From Helicobacter cetorum MIT 00-7128 (GTDB taxonomy: Bacteria; Campylobacterota; Campylobacteria; Campylobacterales; Helicobacteraceae), in NCBI RefSeq assembly GCF_000259255.1, contig NC_017737.1, positions 496,001-560,000 on the forward strand: 64,000 nt of DNA, read 5' to 3'. The notes beneath the pieces are model-generated. The model was not told the origin of the DNA. It searched no databases and saw only the letters and a list, made by a program, of their open reading frames with translations. This document shows positions 9,229 through 18,401 of the stretch, one piece after another; position 1 is the stretch's first letter; each line of letters opens with the position of its first letter. The position numbers and the translations under genes were made by a program.

Positions 9229-10599
9229 TTAGTCTTCAATTTTGCCACTTTTCATGCGCTTATTATAAATCTTTCTTAATTTGCGAATGTCTTGTTGCAC
9301 TTCAAAGACCCCATGCCAATGCGAATAATCTGGTGCTCCCATAAGTCCGCCATGGCGCATTCTGCGACCCTCATGATGCCATAAGTGGTAGAATGTTTTT
9401 TGGAACTCATCACTCCATGGGTCTTTTTCTAATAAGCCTTTTTTCTTAAGCTCATCACGCATTTTTACAGCCTCATCATAATAAGTGTTAAAGAGCATAA
9501 CATTCTTATCACCCATTGTAAAGACATTTTCTACATGCTTAATGGTGTGGCAATCTTTACATACCGCTTTCATTTCTTCTCTTGCAGCCTCTACGCCTTT
9601 AGGATTGCCCGCTAAGATATTACCCTTAGTGATTTTAAAGCCATTAGCCCAATCTTTTGCTGCTGTCTCTAAGCCACCGGTTCTTAACTCACTTCTTGGA
9701 GCAAACATGTTCCATTTTAAGCGGCGGCTTACATTATGGGTAACATCAGATTTAGAATTACCGCTCATATGGCATGTCGCACAAGTGGGCGCTCTATAAT
9801 CAGCTACTCCCCAAGTTCCGGGTGCGGCGTCAAAATTCCATTGATTACCCTCAGAGTTGAAGATATGTCCATGCATGGAGTTGTTATAAATTTCAATATC
9901 TGGATGGTCAGGCCCCATATGACAAGACGCACATGCTGCAGGTTTTCTACTTTCTGCGACACTAAATTTATGCGCACTATGACAGCTCGCACAATTTCCT
10001 ACAGAACCATCGGGGAAAGCTGTGCCAATACCATAAGTAGGCCAAGTTTCTGGGGTTGGTCTGCGGTTCTTATCTAATTTAATCACCGTTCCATGACATT
10101 GAAAACATCCAGTAGCCTCTGGGGCTTGTTGTAAATCAGGGTGATTTCTGCCCTCAATCATGCGCATAAGTTCTCGCATATTCCCTTTAGCTAAAGGTTG
10201 CAAAGCTCCCCTTGAATGCCCACTATTATGAAATTCTTTAACCTCTTTTTCATGGCATTTTCCACAAGTATTGGGTGAAACCAATACAGAAATAGGGGTT
10301 TTAGAGCCTTTATGTCCATCCATAGTGAGCATGGGTGAATCTTTGGTTGTTCCATGGCAATCAATACAGCTTACACCTGCATGCGCATGCCTAGATTTAC
10401 GCCAATCATTCACCACACCCGGATTTTCTTTGGCATGGCATTCAATACAGCCTTTTGCCTCAGGCTTTAACTCACGAAAGACCTTTAGTTGCACATTAGT
10501 TTGTAAGCCCGGGGCATTAACATTACTTCCGCCCTTACTGCTTGTATCTGCGTGCAAGCTAACCAAAGTCAAAAAGACCAAACTCAATCGCTTAAACAT
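9229..10599 (-). CDS. haoA: octahaem cytochrome c, epsilonproteobacterial hydroxylamine oxidoreductase-like (eHao)
   Basis: The 456-residue protein has a signal peptide and exactly eight CxxCH haem sites, near residues 51, 78, 112, 165, 203, 223, 273 and 347. Haem number, spacing and the C-terminal YSHWHG region fit the octahaem HAO family, in particular the group found in Campylobacter and Nautilia. Those proteins act in the periplasm as reductases of nitrite and/or hydroxylamine rather than as nitrifier oxidases. It is not NrfA, which has five haems and a CxxCK site. Five bases upstream lies haoC, the quinol-oxidising partner. I do not know this gene from H. pylori. Whether the tyrosine that cross-links haem P460 is present needs an alignment. 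Confidence 0.88.
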   Translation of the reverse strand: MFKRLSLVFLTLVSLHADTSSKGGSNVNAPGLQTNVQLKVFRELKPEAKGCIECHAKENPGVVNDWRKSRHAHAGVSCIDCHGTTKDSPMLTMDGHKGSKTPISVLVSPNTCGKCHEKEVKEFHNSGHSRGALQPLAKGNMRELMRMIEGRNHPDLQQAPEATGCFQCHGTVIKLDKNRRPTPETWPTYGIGTAFPDGSVGNCASCHSAHKFSVAESRKPAACASCHMGPDHPDIEIYNNSMHGHIFNSEGNQWNFDAAPGTWGVADYRAPTCATCHMSGNSKSDVTHNVSRRLKWNMFAPRSELRTGGLETAAKDWANGFKITKGNILAGNPKGVEAAREEMKAVCKDCHTIKHVENVFTMGDKNVMLFNTYYDEAVKMRDELKKKGLLEKDPWSDEFQKTFYHLWHHEGRRMRHGGLMGAPDYSHWHGVFEVQQDIRKLRKIYNKRMKSGKIED

Positions 10600-10604
10600 T
10601 GTTG

Positions 10605-11237
10605 TTACTCCTTTGTATTGGGGTGGGTTGTTTTTAAAGCCTCTTGTTTTAAAGAATTCTCAGGATAGGGACGATAATCCTTTTTGAGATAATCCTTTAA
10701 GTGTTGGCTCAAGTTTTGATGCCCAACTTTATTGATGTGGCATTCCACGCAAGTTTTTTTAGTGTATTTTTCAAAATAGTCCCTATGAGGTAAGAATGAC
10801 TTCAAGTTGCTTGAAGTAGCATTTCTCAAATTGGTATGACAATGCAAGCAACCAGAATCAAACACATATTCTTTAGCTTTTTTACGCCTTTCTTCCCAAT
10901 TTACATGGGTTTTAGGATTAAAAAAGACATTTCCAATGATGTCATTTAACCCTGAGCGAGCTTTTTGAATAACATAATGTGTAACGCTATCATGGGGCAA
11001 GTGGCAATCCACACATTTAGCTTTGAAACCGACTTTGTTATTTCCACCATGAGAGTCTTGTAAAAAAGCTTTAACTTCAGGTTGCATAATATGGCATGAA
11101 CCACAAAATTTGTCATCAGCGGTTTTTTCTATAAACTCTGCACTAATAAGTGAGAATACCATACCAACAATGCCCCCCAAGACAAAAATCAATAACACGA
11201 GATAGCGGTTTTTTCTAATCAATTCTTTCAAGGTCAT
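10605..11237 (-). CDS. haoC: NapC/NrfH-family tetrahaem cytochrome c, electron donor to Hao
   Basis: This 210-residue protein has one N-terminal membrane anchor (about residues 11-33) followed by four CxxCH sites near residues 45, 75, 130 and 163. That is the layout of NapC/NrfH quinol dehydrogenases, and the first motif continues CGSCHIMQPEV as in NrfH-type proteins. It would take electrons from menaquinol and pass them to the octahaem protein encoded 5 bases downstream; the pairing is known from Campylobacter-type haoCA clusters. The ATG at 11237 has AGGGG directly against it. The TTG two codons later has the same AGGGG at an ideal 6-base distance and may be the true start. Confidence 0.87.
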   Translation of the reverse strand: MTLKELIRKNRYLVLLIFVLGGIVGMVFSLISAEFIEKTADDKFCGSCHIMQPEVKAFLQDSHGGNNKVGFKAKCVDCHLPHDSVTHYVIQKARSGLNDIIGNVFFNPKTHVNWEERRKKAKEYVFDSGCLHCHTNLRNATSSNLKSFLPHRDYFEKYTKKTCVECHINKVGHQNLSQHLKDYLKKDYRPYPENSLKQEALKTTHPNTKE

Positions 11238-11380
11238 CCCCTAATTAGATTTCGGCTAAAGCGACACTCAAAAAAGAGTGATACAAACTACAAATTCCCA
11301 TTAAATTATGATATTTGATTATCACAAACGAGCGAATTTTAGCAAAAATATTAGTTACTTTTTGTTTATGGTTATAATTA

Positions 11381-11426
11381 GGTAGAGGTAGAGGTAGAGG
11401 TAGAGGTAGAGGTAGAGGTAGAGGTA
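11381..11426. repeat. hexanucleotide tandem repeat (GGTAGA)x7
   Basis: Seven perfect GGTAGA units (11381-11422) plus GGTA lie between the divergent haoC and the small lipoprotein gene. They are about 145 bases upstream of haoC and 110 bases upstream of the lipoprotein. The rest of this 300-base gap is AT-rich, apart from a small CACTC/GAGTG hairpin at 11265-11280 in the haoC leader. Such a repeat can change copy number by slippage and so alter promoter spacing on either side. Confidence 0.95.
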
Positions 11427-11537
11427 ATAATTTTATTTACTATTCATTTAATAAATATGGATACCATTCAAAAATAATCTAAAAATTACACAACTAAACA
11501 AATATTTTTAGAAATTTAAAAATTATAGGATAAAACA

Positions 11538-11726
11538 ATGAAAACAATTAGAAATAGTGTTATAGTAGGAGTTTCTTTATTGAGTGGGTGTGCCCATTTT
11601 GATACTAAGCATTTGGTGCATAATGGCTTTTCTTCATCAAGCGACAAAGAAAGCGTGCGTTATATGCCTAAGGATTTTGGTGATTCCTATTATACTAACC
11701 AAACGCATTGGGATACAAGATATTAG
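11538..11726 (+). CDS. small predicted lipoprotein
   Basis: The product has 62 residues. It begins MKTIRNSVIVGVSLLSGC, a short signal peptide with a lipobox (LSGC, cysteine at residue 18), so the mature protein would be a lipid-anchored peptide of about 45 residues. The mature part is polar, rich in serine, tyrosine and aspartate, and ends in WDTRY. AGGATAAAACA before the ATG gives a weak ribosome-binding site. It is transcribed away from haoC across the GGTAGA repeat. I do not recognise the family. Confidence 0.68.
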   Translation: MKTIRNSVIVGVSLLSGCAHFDTKHLVHNGFSSSSDKESVRYMPKDFGDSYYTNQTHWDTRY

Positions 11727-11929
11727 GTCAAGTTTTGCATAAATAAAATACAATAGAGTTAATAATAAAAGATAGTGATTTTCTCAATCCAATCTCTTAG
11801 AATGTTTTGGGAAAATCTTCTTGCAATCTCAATTCTACATTTTATCTTTGATAGTAAGTAATTTTTACTTATATTTTTAGGAATAAGTGATAAATTTCAT
11901 TCACATAAGACTTTTAAATTGCAAGAGAG

Positions 11930-12172
11930 ATGAGCTATTGCATTACTTTTGTGCATTATCTTAAGCAACTGCCTAGTGATTACAATATGAACTTAAAAAA
12001 GGATTTGTTAGACAAGTATTTCAAGCAACGCCTAGTTTATGCCTGCAATCAAGAAAATTTGAATGCAATAAGTAGCTCAAGCGAAACACAACACCCATTG
12101 GATAGGTTCAACGCACGCTTTATTGATATGCTTAGAGATGATATAGTGGATTTTAGGCTTTTTAGTCTATAA
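11930..12172 (+). CDS. small protein of unknown function
   Basis: An 80-residue reading frame with no signal peptide or membrane span. It is amphipathic and charged (for example LKKDLLDKYFKQRL and FNARFIDMLRDD). The ribosome-binding site is weak (GAGAG very close to the ATG); a second ATG 16 codons in (NMNLKK) is possible. An intrinsic terminator-like hairpin starts directly after its stop codon, which supports a real transcription unit ending here. The product could be a remnant of a longer protein. I have no family for it. Confidence 0.5.
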   Translation: MSYCITFVHYLKQLPSDYNMNLKKDLLDKYFKQRLVYACNQENLNAISSSSETQHPLDRFNARFIDMLRDDIVDFRLFSL

Positions 12173-12191
12173 AAAACAATATTTTGTTTTT
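12173..12191 (+). terminator. terminator after the small 80-residue gene
   Basis: AAAACAA (12173-12179) pairs with TTGTTTT (12184-12190) around a 4-base loop, and the second arm ends in a T-run. It begins at the stop codon of the plus-strand gene ending at 12172. Confidence 0.5.
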
Positions 12192-12332
12192 AACAAAAAA
12201 TCGCTTTAAGCCATTTTTAATACAACTAGGAATAAAAAGAAATATAAGACTGCTTGAAAGGGCAAAATTTTCTATTTATCTTAAAATTCTGTTTTTGGTG
12301 GTTTGTATAATAAGGTGGGTTAAAGAGGGGGA

Positions 12333-12356
12333 CAAAAAGGGGGTTAAGCCCTTTTG
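12333..12356 (-). terminator. terminator of the urease accessory operon
   Basis: On the minus strand CAAAAGGG and CCCTTTTTG form a stem with a short loop a few bases after the ureH stop. The second arm ends in five Ts. This closes the ureI-ureH transcript. Confidence 0.6.
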
Positions 12357-12359
12357 TTT

Positions 12360-13142
12360 TTAGAGATTCTTTGTAATTAAGCGAGCGATTTTTTCACGCA
12401 AATCTAATAAGCTTTCTGAGTTATTAGCTAAAGCTTTTATGCAAAGATTATGGCTTGCCATTTCACTCACTGCGCCATTAATCCCACTCTCTTCAATTAA
12501 AGCTCGCACACTAGATAACTCTATGGGGCAATTAATGATAATAAGATTGAGATAATGCGTATATTTATCAAACATGCATAGATTAGACATTTGGGTTTTA
12601 GAGGGGTCTAAAATCGTGTTATCGTAATAGATAGGCTTATTGCCTAAAAGCACAGAAATTTTAGTGTGCAAGCGATTGAATTTAAACAATTCTTCTCTAG
12701 CTACCCGCCCAGCTACAATAATTTCACTATAGAGCAGTTGGCTGGTAGCATGTAAAGAAATGGTTGTATTACCTTTGAAATGAGCGTTTTCAAAAGGGAT
12801 TAAGGGGAAAGGTGCAAAGTCTAAAAAAGCGTTTTCTCCCACTACAATATCCATATCTCTAGTAGCAAAACCATCTTCGGTGTTATGGATTTTTTCAAAA
12901 GATTGAGAGGTGATTCTAAGTTTGCAATCTTGACCGATATTTAATTGTATATCTTGCGAATCACCTTTCATCATGCCCGGGCTTACTGCTAAAAGCATGA
13001 TTTCTGCCAAATCATTTGTTGGGTAGAAAGGCGCCATTAGCTTGAATGGAGGCGTGAAGAAATTATCCTCAATAATACACTTGCCATTAGCTCCAATTTT
13101 GGTTTTTAATCTAAGCTTAGATGTTTCAGCGTAAGTATTCAT
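12360..13142 (-). CDS. ureH: urease accessory protein UreH (UreD family)
   Basis: UreH is the scaffold that, with UreF and UreG, delivers nickel to apo-urease in the cytoplasm. The 260-residue product closely resembles H. pylori UreH, including [19 protein letters not shown] at the N-terminus and the HNTEDGFA and [10 protein letters not shown] blocks. The start is ATG at 13142, one codon inside the longest open frame (which begins TTG). That ATG overlaps the ureG stop as TGATG, so the two are translationally coupled. It is the last gene of the locus. Confidence 0.96.
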   Translation of the reverse strand: MNTYAETSKLRLKTKIGANGKCIIEDNFFTPPFKLMAPFYPTNDLAEIMLLAVSPGMMKGDSQDIQLNIGQDCKLRITSQSFEKIHNTEDGFATRDMDIVVGENAFLDFAPFPLIPFENAHFKGNTTISLHATSQLLYSEIIVAGRVAREELFKFNRLHTKISVLLGNKPIYYDNTILDPSKTQMSNLCMFDKYTHYLNLIIINCPIELSSVRALIEESGINGAVSEMASHNLCIKALANNSESLLDLREKIARLITKNL

Positions 13143-13741
13143 CAATCTTCCAATAAAGCGTGGTGTTTAATCCAATTCACTACATCATCTAGCCCCTCTT
13201 TGGAACGAATATTAGTGAAAATAAAAGGCTTTTCGCCACGCATTTTTTTAGAATCTCTTTCCATTACGCCTAAATCTGCCCCCACATAAGGAGCTAAGTC
13301 AATTTTATTGATAACCAATAAATCTGAGCGAGTGATTCCTGGCCCACCTTTTCGTGGGATTTTATCGCCCTCTGCCACATCAATTACAAAAATCGTAAAA
13401 TCCGCTAATTCAGGGTTAAAAGTTGTAGAAAGATTATCTCCACCACTTTCAATTAAAAGCAATTCTAAATTAGGAAAACGCTTTTGCATTTCTTCAACCG
13501 CCTCTAAATTCATAGACGCATCTTCTCTAATAGCTGTATGCGGACAACCACCGGTTTCTACACCAATGATTCTCTCTCTTGGCATAACAGAATTTTTACA
13601 CATAAATTCTGCATCTTCTTTAGTGTAAATATCATTAGTGATAACTGCCATATCATAATCTTTTGACATATGGCGTGTTAATGCCTCAATCAACGCTGTT
13701 TTTCCACTTCCTACAGGGCCACAAACTCCAATTTTTACCAT
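13142..13741 (-). CDS. ureG: urease accessory GTPase UreG
   Basis: UreG is a SIMIBI-class GTPase that carries nickel to urease and releases it on GTP hydrolysis. The 199-residue protein has the P-loop [12 protein letters not shown] (residues 8-19), the nickel-binding CPH motif ([13 protein letters not shown], around residues 66-68), the [11 protein letters not shown] block, and the guanine-specificity motif [13 protein letters not shown]. It ends at the TGATG overlap with ureH and follows ureF after 32 bases. Confidence 0.98.
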   Translation of the reverse strand: MVKIGVCGPVGSGKTALIEALTRHMSKDYDMAVITNDIYTKEDAEFMCKNSVMPRERIIGVETGGCPHTAIREDASMNLEAVEEMQKRFPNLELLLIESGGDNLSTTFNPELADFTIFVIDVAEGDKIPRKGGPGITRSDLLVINKIDLAPYVGADLGVMERDSKKMRGEKPFIFTNIRSKEGLDDVVNWIKHHALLED

Positions 13742-13773
13742 TAAAAAATTTTCCTTTCTTTACTAAAATTAAG

Positions 13774-14538
13774 TTAAGACATATAAAGCCGAGAGTATAA
13801 ACTCTCATGTTGCATAGCTTTAATATCGTTTTGAATACTTGCTACACACAAATAATCTTTGTCAAGCTCTAAAACTTCATCTAGGAGATGATTAAAATGT
13901 TTTTGTAAGCTTAATAAGATTTTTTGCCCATCATTTTGAGGCAGGGGAACCGTTTTAACACAATTGATTACCATATTAGAGGTTTGGGCATAAAGATAAT
14001 GCCTCAAAGCCACCTTTAATTCAATGCCTAAACTTGCAGAAAATACGCCATAGCTAGTGGCATGGGTTGGGTCTGTAGTCTTTTTTGCATAAGCATTAAA
14101 AAATGTTCCCATATCTAATTCATTCATAGCTTGCAAGGTCTTAATGAAACGATTGCCTAATTTTTGATTAGCCAAGCGTAACTCCATAGGGCTTGTAGAA
14201 AGCATGATGATTTCTTCAATTTCTAAGATTTTTTCTAAATCATTTTTCAAAGTGCTTTCATAGGCTAATTTTAAGCCTAACATTTCAGTATAGAGAAATT
14301 GGCTAGACAAATTAGCTTTTAGATATTCTAAAGCGCTTTTACTGTCTTTTACAAGGTGTTGTTGGATATAGGTTTCTAATCCAAAAGAATGCGTGTAAGA
14401 GCCAATAGGAAACACCGCATCATTAACTTGTAAAATTAAAAAATCCTTATCCACATCACAAGAATGTGCACCACAACTTGGTATATCTTTATGGGCTTGT
14501 TTTTTAGCATTACTAGATTTCACTTGCTTTCCTTCCAT
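13774..14538 (-). CDS. ureF: urease accessory protein UreF
   Basis: UreF bridges UreG and UreH in the nickel-loading complex. The 254-residue length equals that of H. pylori UreF. The core is highly similar from [23 protein letters not shown] onward, and the C-terminus [18 protein letters not shown] is kept. The N-terminal 30 residues are diverged and hold a CGAHSC cluster, absent as far as I recall from the H. pylori protein. The ATG has no clear ribosome-binding site. It lies 24 bases beyond ureE, and there may be translational read-on from ureE. Confidence 0.95.
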   Translation of the reverse strand: MEGKQVKSSNAKKQAHKDIPSCGAHSCDVDKDFLILQVNDAVFPIGSYTHSFGLETYIQQHLVKDSKSALEYLKANLSSQFLYTEMLGLKLAYESTLKNDLEKILEIEEIIMLSTSPMELRLANQKLGNRFIKTLQAMNELDMGTFFNAYAKKTTDPTHATSYGVFSASLGIELKVALRHYLYAQTSNMVINCVKTVPLPQNDGQKILLSLQKHFNHLLDEVLELDKDYLCVASIQNDIKAMQHESLYSRLYMS

Positions 14539-14562
14539 TATCTTAAATATCTTAAAAATACT

Positions 14563-15078
14563 TCACTTCTTCATAACCACTTTAAAGTCATCTGCTAGTG
14601 AAACCTTAAAATTAGGCTCACTATGAGGCATACTAACAGTTAGTCGTTGGAACGAATCTAATCTTGAACTTAAAACGCTATTTGTTACGCCTAGTTTCTC
14701 TAGCAAGGCTAATATAGGTTTTTCAAATGGTGTTTTAAATTCAAATTGACTATCGCCATAATACAAAGCTGCATGACGATTGCCTATCTCATAACAAATC
14801 TTAGCTACTTCAGCAATGCTTTTCGCCTCAATTTGAATGACTTCAGAGGGGAGGATATTGATAGCGACAATATCCTTACCCTCTTTTAACAAAATATCCC
14901 CATGGGAGAGTCCTAATTTAGGAGCGTCTTTAAGGCGCATAGCAATGTCTTTGCCTTGCTTGGTTTTAAATCTAGCAATTTTTTTTCTAGTATCAAACCA
15001 CTCTAGGTCTATATAGTCAATGTTAAAATCTAAAGGATTTAAATCCCTTAGATTGCCTTCTAAACGCTCTATAATCAT
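14563..15078 (-). CDS. ureE: urease nickel metallochaperone UreE
   Basis: UreE stores and delivers nickel to UreG. The gene is called from ATG at 15078 (MIIERLEGNLRDLNP), giving 171 residues, matching H. pylori UreE. A longer frame reaching 15153 is rejected because it would overlap ureI by 71 bases and because its extra 25 residues merely look like a signal peptide. The nickel-binding histidines are present in GNRHAALYYG and in SMPHSEPNF. The start is only 4 bases after the ureI stop, showing tight coupling in the ureIEFGH unit. Confidence 0.96.
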   Translation of the reverse strand: MIIERLEGNLRDLNPLDFNIDYIDLEWFDTRKKIARFKTKQGKDIAMRLKDAPKLGLSHGDILLKEGKDIVAINILPSEVIQIEAKSIAEVAKICYEIGNRHAALYYGDSQFEFKTPFEKPILALLEKLGVTNSVLSSRLDSFQRLTVSMPHSEPNFKVSLADDFKVVMKK

Positions 15079-15082
15079 AGAA

Positions 15083-15670
15083 TCACGCCCAATGTTGGAT
15101 AAAGAGCAACCAAGCAGGAATCCAAGCAGTAAAGATACCTTCAATGATTGCAAGCCAAGGAGTGAATTTCCCTAAAGGAATTTTTAAGATGTTTTCAATG
15201 AAAGCTGTAAGCCATAAAACACCCCAAGCTAACCAGATAATCGCCCACCAATCACCCTCAGTAATACCTAATACTTTGTGGTCATTTAAAGTATCGCTAT
15301 AGTGAGACAAAATCGCTGCAGGGATAGTGTTAATCGCTACAAAGAGGCTATACCAAGAGAATGGTCTCCAATCAAGATTGAAAGTGTGGTTAATGGCTGC
15401 ATACAAATAAGTGAAACCAAACAATAATCCAGTAGCAGGCCCATAGAAATTAGTCAAGTGGTGAGCTACTTGTGCAACATCTTCAGAACCCTCTACAGGA
15501 GTAAATGGTTGTAGAGTGAAATATGCGATTGCAATAGTGTTACATACAATAGATAAGCCACCTACAAAAAAGTTCATAACCGCTGTGCTTTTTGGGTCAA
15601 CTTTGGTTAAGCCACAGATACCGTTACTAATTAAAACGATACCAACATATAACAATACAAGTCCTAGCAT
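15083..15670 (-). CDS. ureI: acid-gated urea channel UreI
   Basis: UreI is the proton-gated inner-membrane urea channel that lets urea reach cytoplasmic urease only at acid pH. The start is ATG at 15670 (MLGLVLLYVGIVLISNG), ten codons inside the longest frame. It is preceded by AAGG, and it gives 195 residues, exactly the H. pylori length. Six membrane spans are seen. The second periplasmic loop keeps the acid-sensing region HYSDTLNDHKVLGITEGDWW, and the first loop carries EGSEDVAQVAHH. It is separated from ureB by a 195-base gap with a hairpin. Confidence 0.97.
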   Translation of the reverse strand: MLGLVLLYVGIVLISNGICGLTKVDPKSTAVMNFFVGGLSIVCNTIAIAYFTLQPFTPVEGSEDVAQVAHHLTNFYGPATGLLFGFTYLYAAINHTFNLDWRPFSWYSLFVAINTIPAAILSHYSDTLNDHKVLGITEGDWWAIIWLAWGVLWLTAFIENILKIPLGKFTPWLAIIEGIFTAWIPAWLLFIQHWA

Positions 15671-15772
15671 TGCCTTATCCTTCCAAAAATATATTTTCAC
15701 AACAAATGTGTGCCAACCTTTGTTGCTAAGTTAATGATAAAAAAAAATAGTAAATATAAAAAAAATAAAATA

Positions 15773-15811
15773 GGCTCTCTAACATTTTTATTGCTAAAAA
15801 ATTAGAGAGCC
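15773..15811 (-). terminator. ureB-ureI intergenic hairpin with T-tract
   Basis: GGCTCTCTAA (15773-15782) pairs with TTAGAGAGCC (15802-15811), a perfect 10-bp stem. On the minus strand the stem is followed by TATTTTATTTTTTTTAT, so it is a partial terminator or a 3' end for the abundant ureAB mRNA ahead of ureI. Urease subunits are needed in far larger amounts than the accessory proteins. Processing of the urease transcript around this gap is known in H. pylori. Confidence 0.75.
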
Positions 15812-15865
15812 TTGCAACAACTATTAAAGTCTTAAAGAGGGAAAGAAAACCCCCTCCAAAAAACC

Positions 15866-17575
15866 TTAGAAAATATTAAAGAGTTGTGCCAAGCTTACCT
15901 CAGTAGCGGCTTTAGAAGTTACTTCTTTGCCATCTACATGCACATGGTAAGTCTCAGGGTTAACTTCAATATGAGCGGTAGTGTCGTTAAATTGCATATC
16001 TTTTTTAGTGATATTTCTGCAATTTTTAACCGGCAATACTTGTCTTTCAAGTCCTAACTCTTCTTTAATACCATTTTCATAAGCTGCTTGAGATACAAAA
16101 GTGATATTTGCATCATACTTAGCTTTACCATGATGAGCAAACATCTCTCTGTAATATACAGGTTGAGGGGTAGGAATAGAAGCGTTAGCATCACCCATTT
16201 GAGAAAGAGCAATGAAACCACCCTTAATAATCATGTTTGGTTTAACACCAAAGAATGCTGGGCTCCATAATACTAAGTCAGCTACTTTGCCTACTTCTAC
16301 AGAACCAACATACTCACTAATACCATGAGCAATCGCTGGGTTAATAGTGTATTTAGACAAATAGCGCTTGATCCTAAAGTTGTCATTATCGCCTGTTTCT
16401 TCTTTCAAGCGGCCAAACTCTTTTTTGTTCTTATCAGCAGTTTGCCAAGTTCTAGTGATAACTTCACCTACACGCCCCATAGCTTGTGAGTCAGAACTTG
16501 TGATGGAGAAAATTCCCATGTCATGCAAAGCATCTTCTGCTGCAATAGTTTGAGGGCGGATTCTAGAATCTGCAAACTGAACATCTTCTTTAATGCTTTT
16601 ATCTAAGTGGTGGCAAACCATTAACATATCCATATGCTCTGCCTCAGTATTCACTGTGAAAGGAATAGTAGGATTAGTTGAAGCAGGTAAAATATTATGC
16701 TCACCAGCTACTTTAATGATATCAGGAGCGTGTCCTCCACCAGCACCTTCAGTGTGGAATGTGTGCATTGTGCGTCCAGCAATGGCAGCCATAGTGTCTT
16801 CTACGCAACCTGCCTCATTCAAAGTATCAGTATGGATAGCTACTTGAACATCATATTTATCAGCAATGTCTAAAGCATGGTTGATTGCAGATGGAGTTGT
16901 GCCCCAGTCTTCGTGGATTTTAAAGCCAATTGCGCCCGCCTCAATTTGGTCAGCTAAGCATGCGTCATTAGAGGCATTACCTTTACCTAAGAAACCTAAG
17001 TTCATAGAATATTCTTCTGCAGCTCTAAGCATCCACTTTAAATTTCTTCTGCCTGGAGTAATGGTTGTAGCGTTTGTTCCATCAGCAGGACCAGTTCCTC
17101 CACCAATCATAGTGGTTACACCGCTTGCAAAAGCTGTAGGGATTTGTTGAGGAGAGATGAAGTGAATGTGAGTGTCAATTCCACCAGCAGTTACAATCAA
17201 ACCTTCAGCAGCTAGAGCTTCAGTAGCAGGACCTACGCAAAGATTGTTCTTAACACCATCTTGCATGTCTTTATTTCCGCCTTTACCAATACCAGTGATT
17301 TTACCATCTTTGATACCAATATCAGCTTTATAAATACCGGTGTAATCTACAATTAAAGCGTTAGTGATGATTAAATCTAATTCTTCCTTGCTAGGATTGT
17401 TAGATTGGCTCATGCCTTCTCTTAAAGTTTTACCGCCACCAAATTTAAGCTCTTCACCATAGATAGTAAAGTCATGCTCTACTTCAGCAATAAGTTCTGT
17501 ATCACCCAATCTTACTTTATCGCCTGTAGTTGGGCCATACATTGATGCGTATTCTTTTCTTGAAATCTTTTTCAT
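15866..17575 (-). CDS. ureB: urease catalytic subunit UreB (alpha)
   Basis: UreB carries the dinuclear nickel site that hydrolyses urea to ammonia and carbamate. The length, 569 residues, equals H. pylori UreB. Nickel ligands and catalytic residues are visible: HIHF (136-138), the carbamylated lysine and its histidine in GFKIHEDWG (219-221), AIHTDTLNE (248), [12 protein letters not shown] (274), the flap cysteine and histidine in MVCHHLDKS (321-322) and the aspartate in SSDSQAMG (362). It follows ureA after 3 bases in the same transcript. Confidence 0.99.
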   Translation of the reverse strand: MKKISRKEYASMYGPTTGDKVRLGDTELIAEVEHDFTIYGEELKFGGGKTLREGMSQSNNPSKEELDLIITNALIVDYTGIYKADIGIKDGKITGIGKGGNKDMQDGVKNNLCVGPATEALAAEGLIVTAGGIDTHIHFISPQQIPTAFASGVTTMIGGGTGPADGTNATTITPGRRNLKWMLRAAEEYSMNLGFLGKGNASNDACLADQIEAGAIGFKIHEDWGTTPSAINHALDIADKYDVQVAIHTDTLNEAGCVEDTMAAIAGRTMHTFHTEGAGGGHAPDIIKVAGEHNILPASTNPTIPFTVNTEAEHMDMLMVCHHLDKSIKEDVQFADSRIRPQTIAAEDALHDMGIFSITSSDSQAMGRVGEVITRTWQTADKNKKEFGRLKEETGDNDNFRIKRYLSKYTINPAIAHGISEYVGSVEVGKVADLVLWSPAFFGVKPNMIIKGGFIALSQMGDANASIPTPQPVYYREMFAHHGKAKYDANITFVSQAAYENGIKEELGLERQVLPVKNCRNITKKDMQFNDTTAHIEVNPETYHVHVDGKEVTSKAATEVSLAQLFNIF

Positions 17576-17578
17576 GTC

Positions 17579-18295
17579 TTACTCCTTAATTGTTTTCACA
17601 TAATTGTCATCGCTTTTAGCGCCGTGAAAACCACGCTCTTTGGCTCTATGTAAAGCGATTTTCTTGCTTTCGCTATCTGCTTGTCTATCAACTAATGCGT
17701 TAAATCCAAAGATTCTTCTGCCACCACCAATTTCAATTAATTCAACAGATTTTTCTTCGCCGGGTTCAAATCTTACTGCGGTTCCACTAGCAATATCTAA
17801 GCGCTTGCCAAAAGCTTTTTCTCTATCAAAGTCTAAGCATTTATTAACTTCAAAGAAGTGGAAGTGTGAACCAATTTGAACAGGTCTATCACCAACATTC
17901 TTAACTTTAAGGCTAATAGCTTGTTTGCCTTCATTGATAGTGATGTCTTCATCTTTTAAGAACAACTCACCGGGAACAAGCTTGCCATTGCACTCAATTG
18001 GGGTATGAACAGTTACTAACTTAGTTCCATCAGGGAACATTGCTTCAATACCTACTTCATGAATCATGCTTGCTACACCATCCATAACATCATCAGCTTT
18101 TAAAAGAGTGCGTCCTTCTTGCATCAAATCAGCCGCACTTTTTTTACCAGCTCTTGCCTCTTCCATAATGTGAGCGCTGATAAGTGCTACAGCCTCTACA
18201 TAGTTGAGCTTAATACCTCTTTCTTTGCGTTTCTTGGCTAATTCTCCAGCATAGTGGAGCATCAACTTATCTAACTCTTTTGGGGTGAGTTTCAT
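17579..18295 (-). CDS. ureA: urease structural subunit UreA (fused gamma-beta)
   Basis: UreA is the small subunit of the large Helicobacter urease assembly. Its 238 residues join what are separate gamma and beta subunits in most bacteria: [18 protein letters not shown] opens the gamma part, and the beta part starts near residue 105 with [18 protein letters not shown] and keeps the [10 protein letters not shown] block. The fusion is typical of Helicobacter. The start has a GGAGAATG ribosome-binding context and lies about 55 bases downstream of the predicted promoter. Confidence 0.99.
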   Translation of the reverse strand: MKLTPKELDKLMLHYAGELAKKRKERGIKLNYVEAVALISAHIMEEARAGKKSAADLMQEGRTLLKADDVMDGVASMIHEVGIEAMFPDGTKLVTVHTPIECNGKLVPGELFLKDEDITINEGKQAISLKVKNVGDRPVQIGSHFHFFEVNKCLDFDREKAFGKRLDIASGTAVRFEPGEEKSVELIEIGGGRRIFGFNALVDRQADSESKKIALHRAKERGFHGAKSDDNYVKTIKE

Positions 18296-18356
18296 CTCAT
18301 TCTCCTTCTTTTAGTATTTTTCCTTGAAGTTTTTAAATGCAATCAAGGTTGGGAGA

Positions 18357-18362
18357 ATTGTA
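18357..18362 (-). promoter_or_regulatory. -10 box of the ureA promoter
   Basis: On the minus strand TACAAT (in GCTACAATTC) lies about 60 bases before the ureA ATG. The predicted transcription start near 18349 gives a leader of about 50 bases, similar to that of H. pylori ureA. The NikR-like operator lies 40 bases further upstream. Confidence 0.65.
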
Positions 18363-18401
18363 GCAATCTTTTGATTAACCAAGATTAACGAGAGTCTTTT
18401 G

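Noticed and set aside
9229-10599. Nitrite reductase NrfA as identity of the multihaem protein
   Set aside because: NrfA has five haems including a CxxCK site; this protein has eight CxxCH sites and an HAO-type C-terminal region.
11318-11332. FNR/CRP-like palindrome upstream of haoC (TTTGATTATCACAAA)
   Set aside because: Only one half-site fits well, and I know of no FNR in the H. pylori group. AT-rich DNA gives such matches by chance.
15079-15153. Longer ureE start with a signal-peptide-like N-terminus
   Set aside because: It would overlap ureI by 71 bases, and the extra residues come from reading the ureI coding region in another frame. The ATG at 15078 gives the known UreE length.
15671-15700. 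Longer ureI start (ten extra codons)
   Set aside because: The extra residues (MKIYFWKDKA) are charged and absent from UreI; the ATG at 15670 has AAGG upstream and gives 195 residues.
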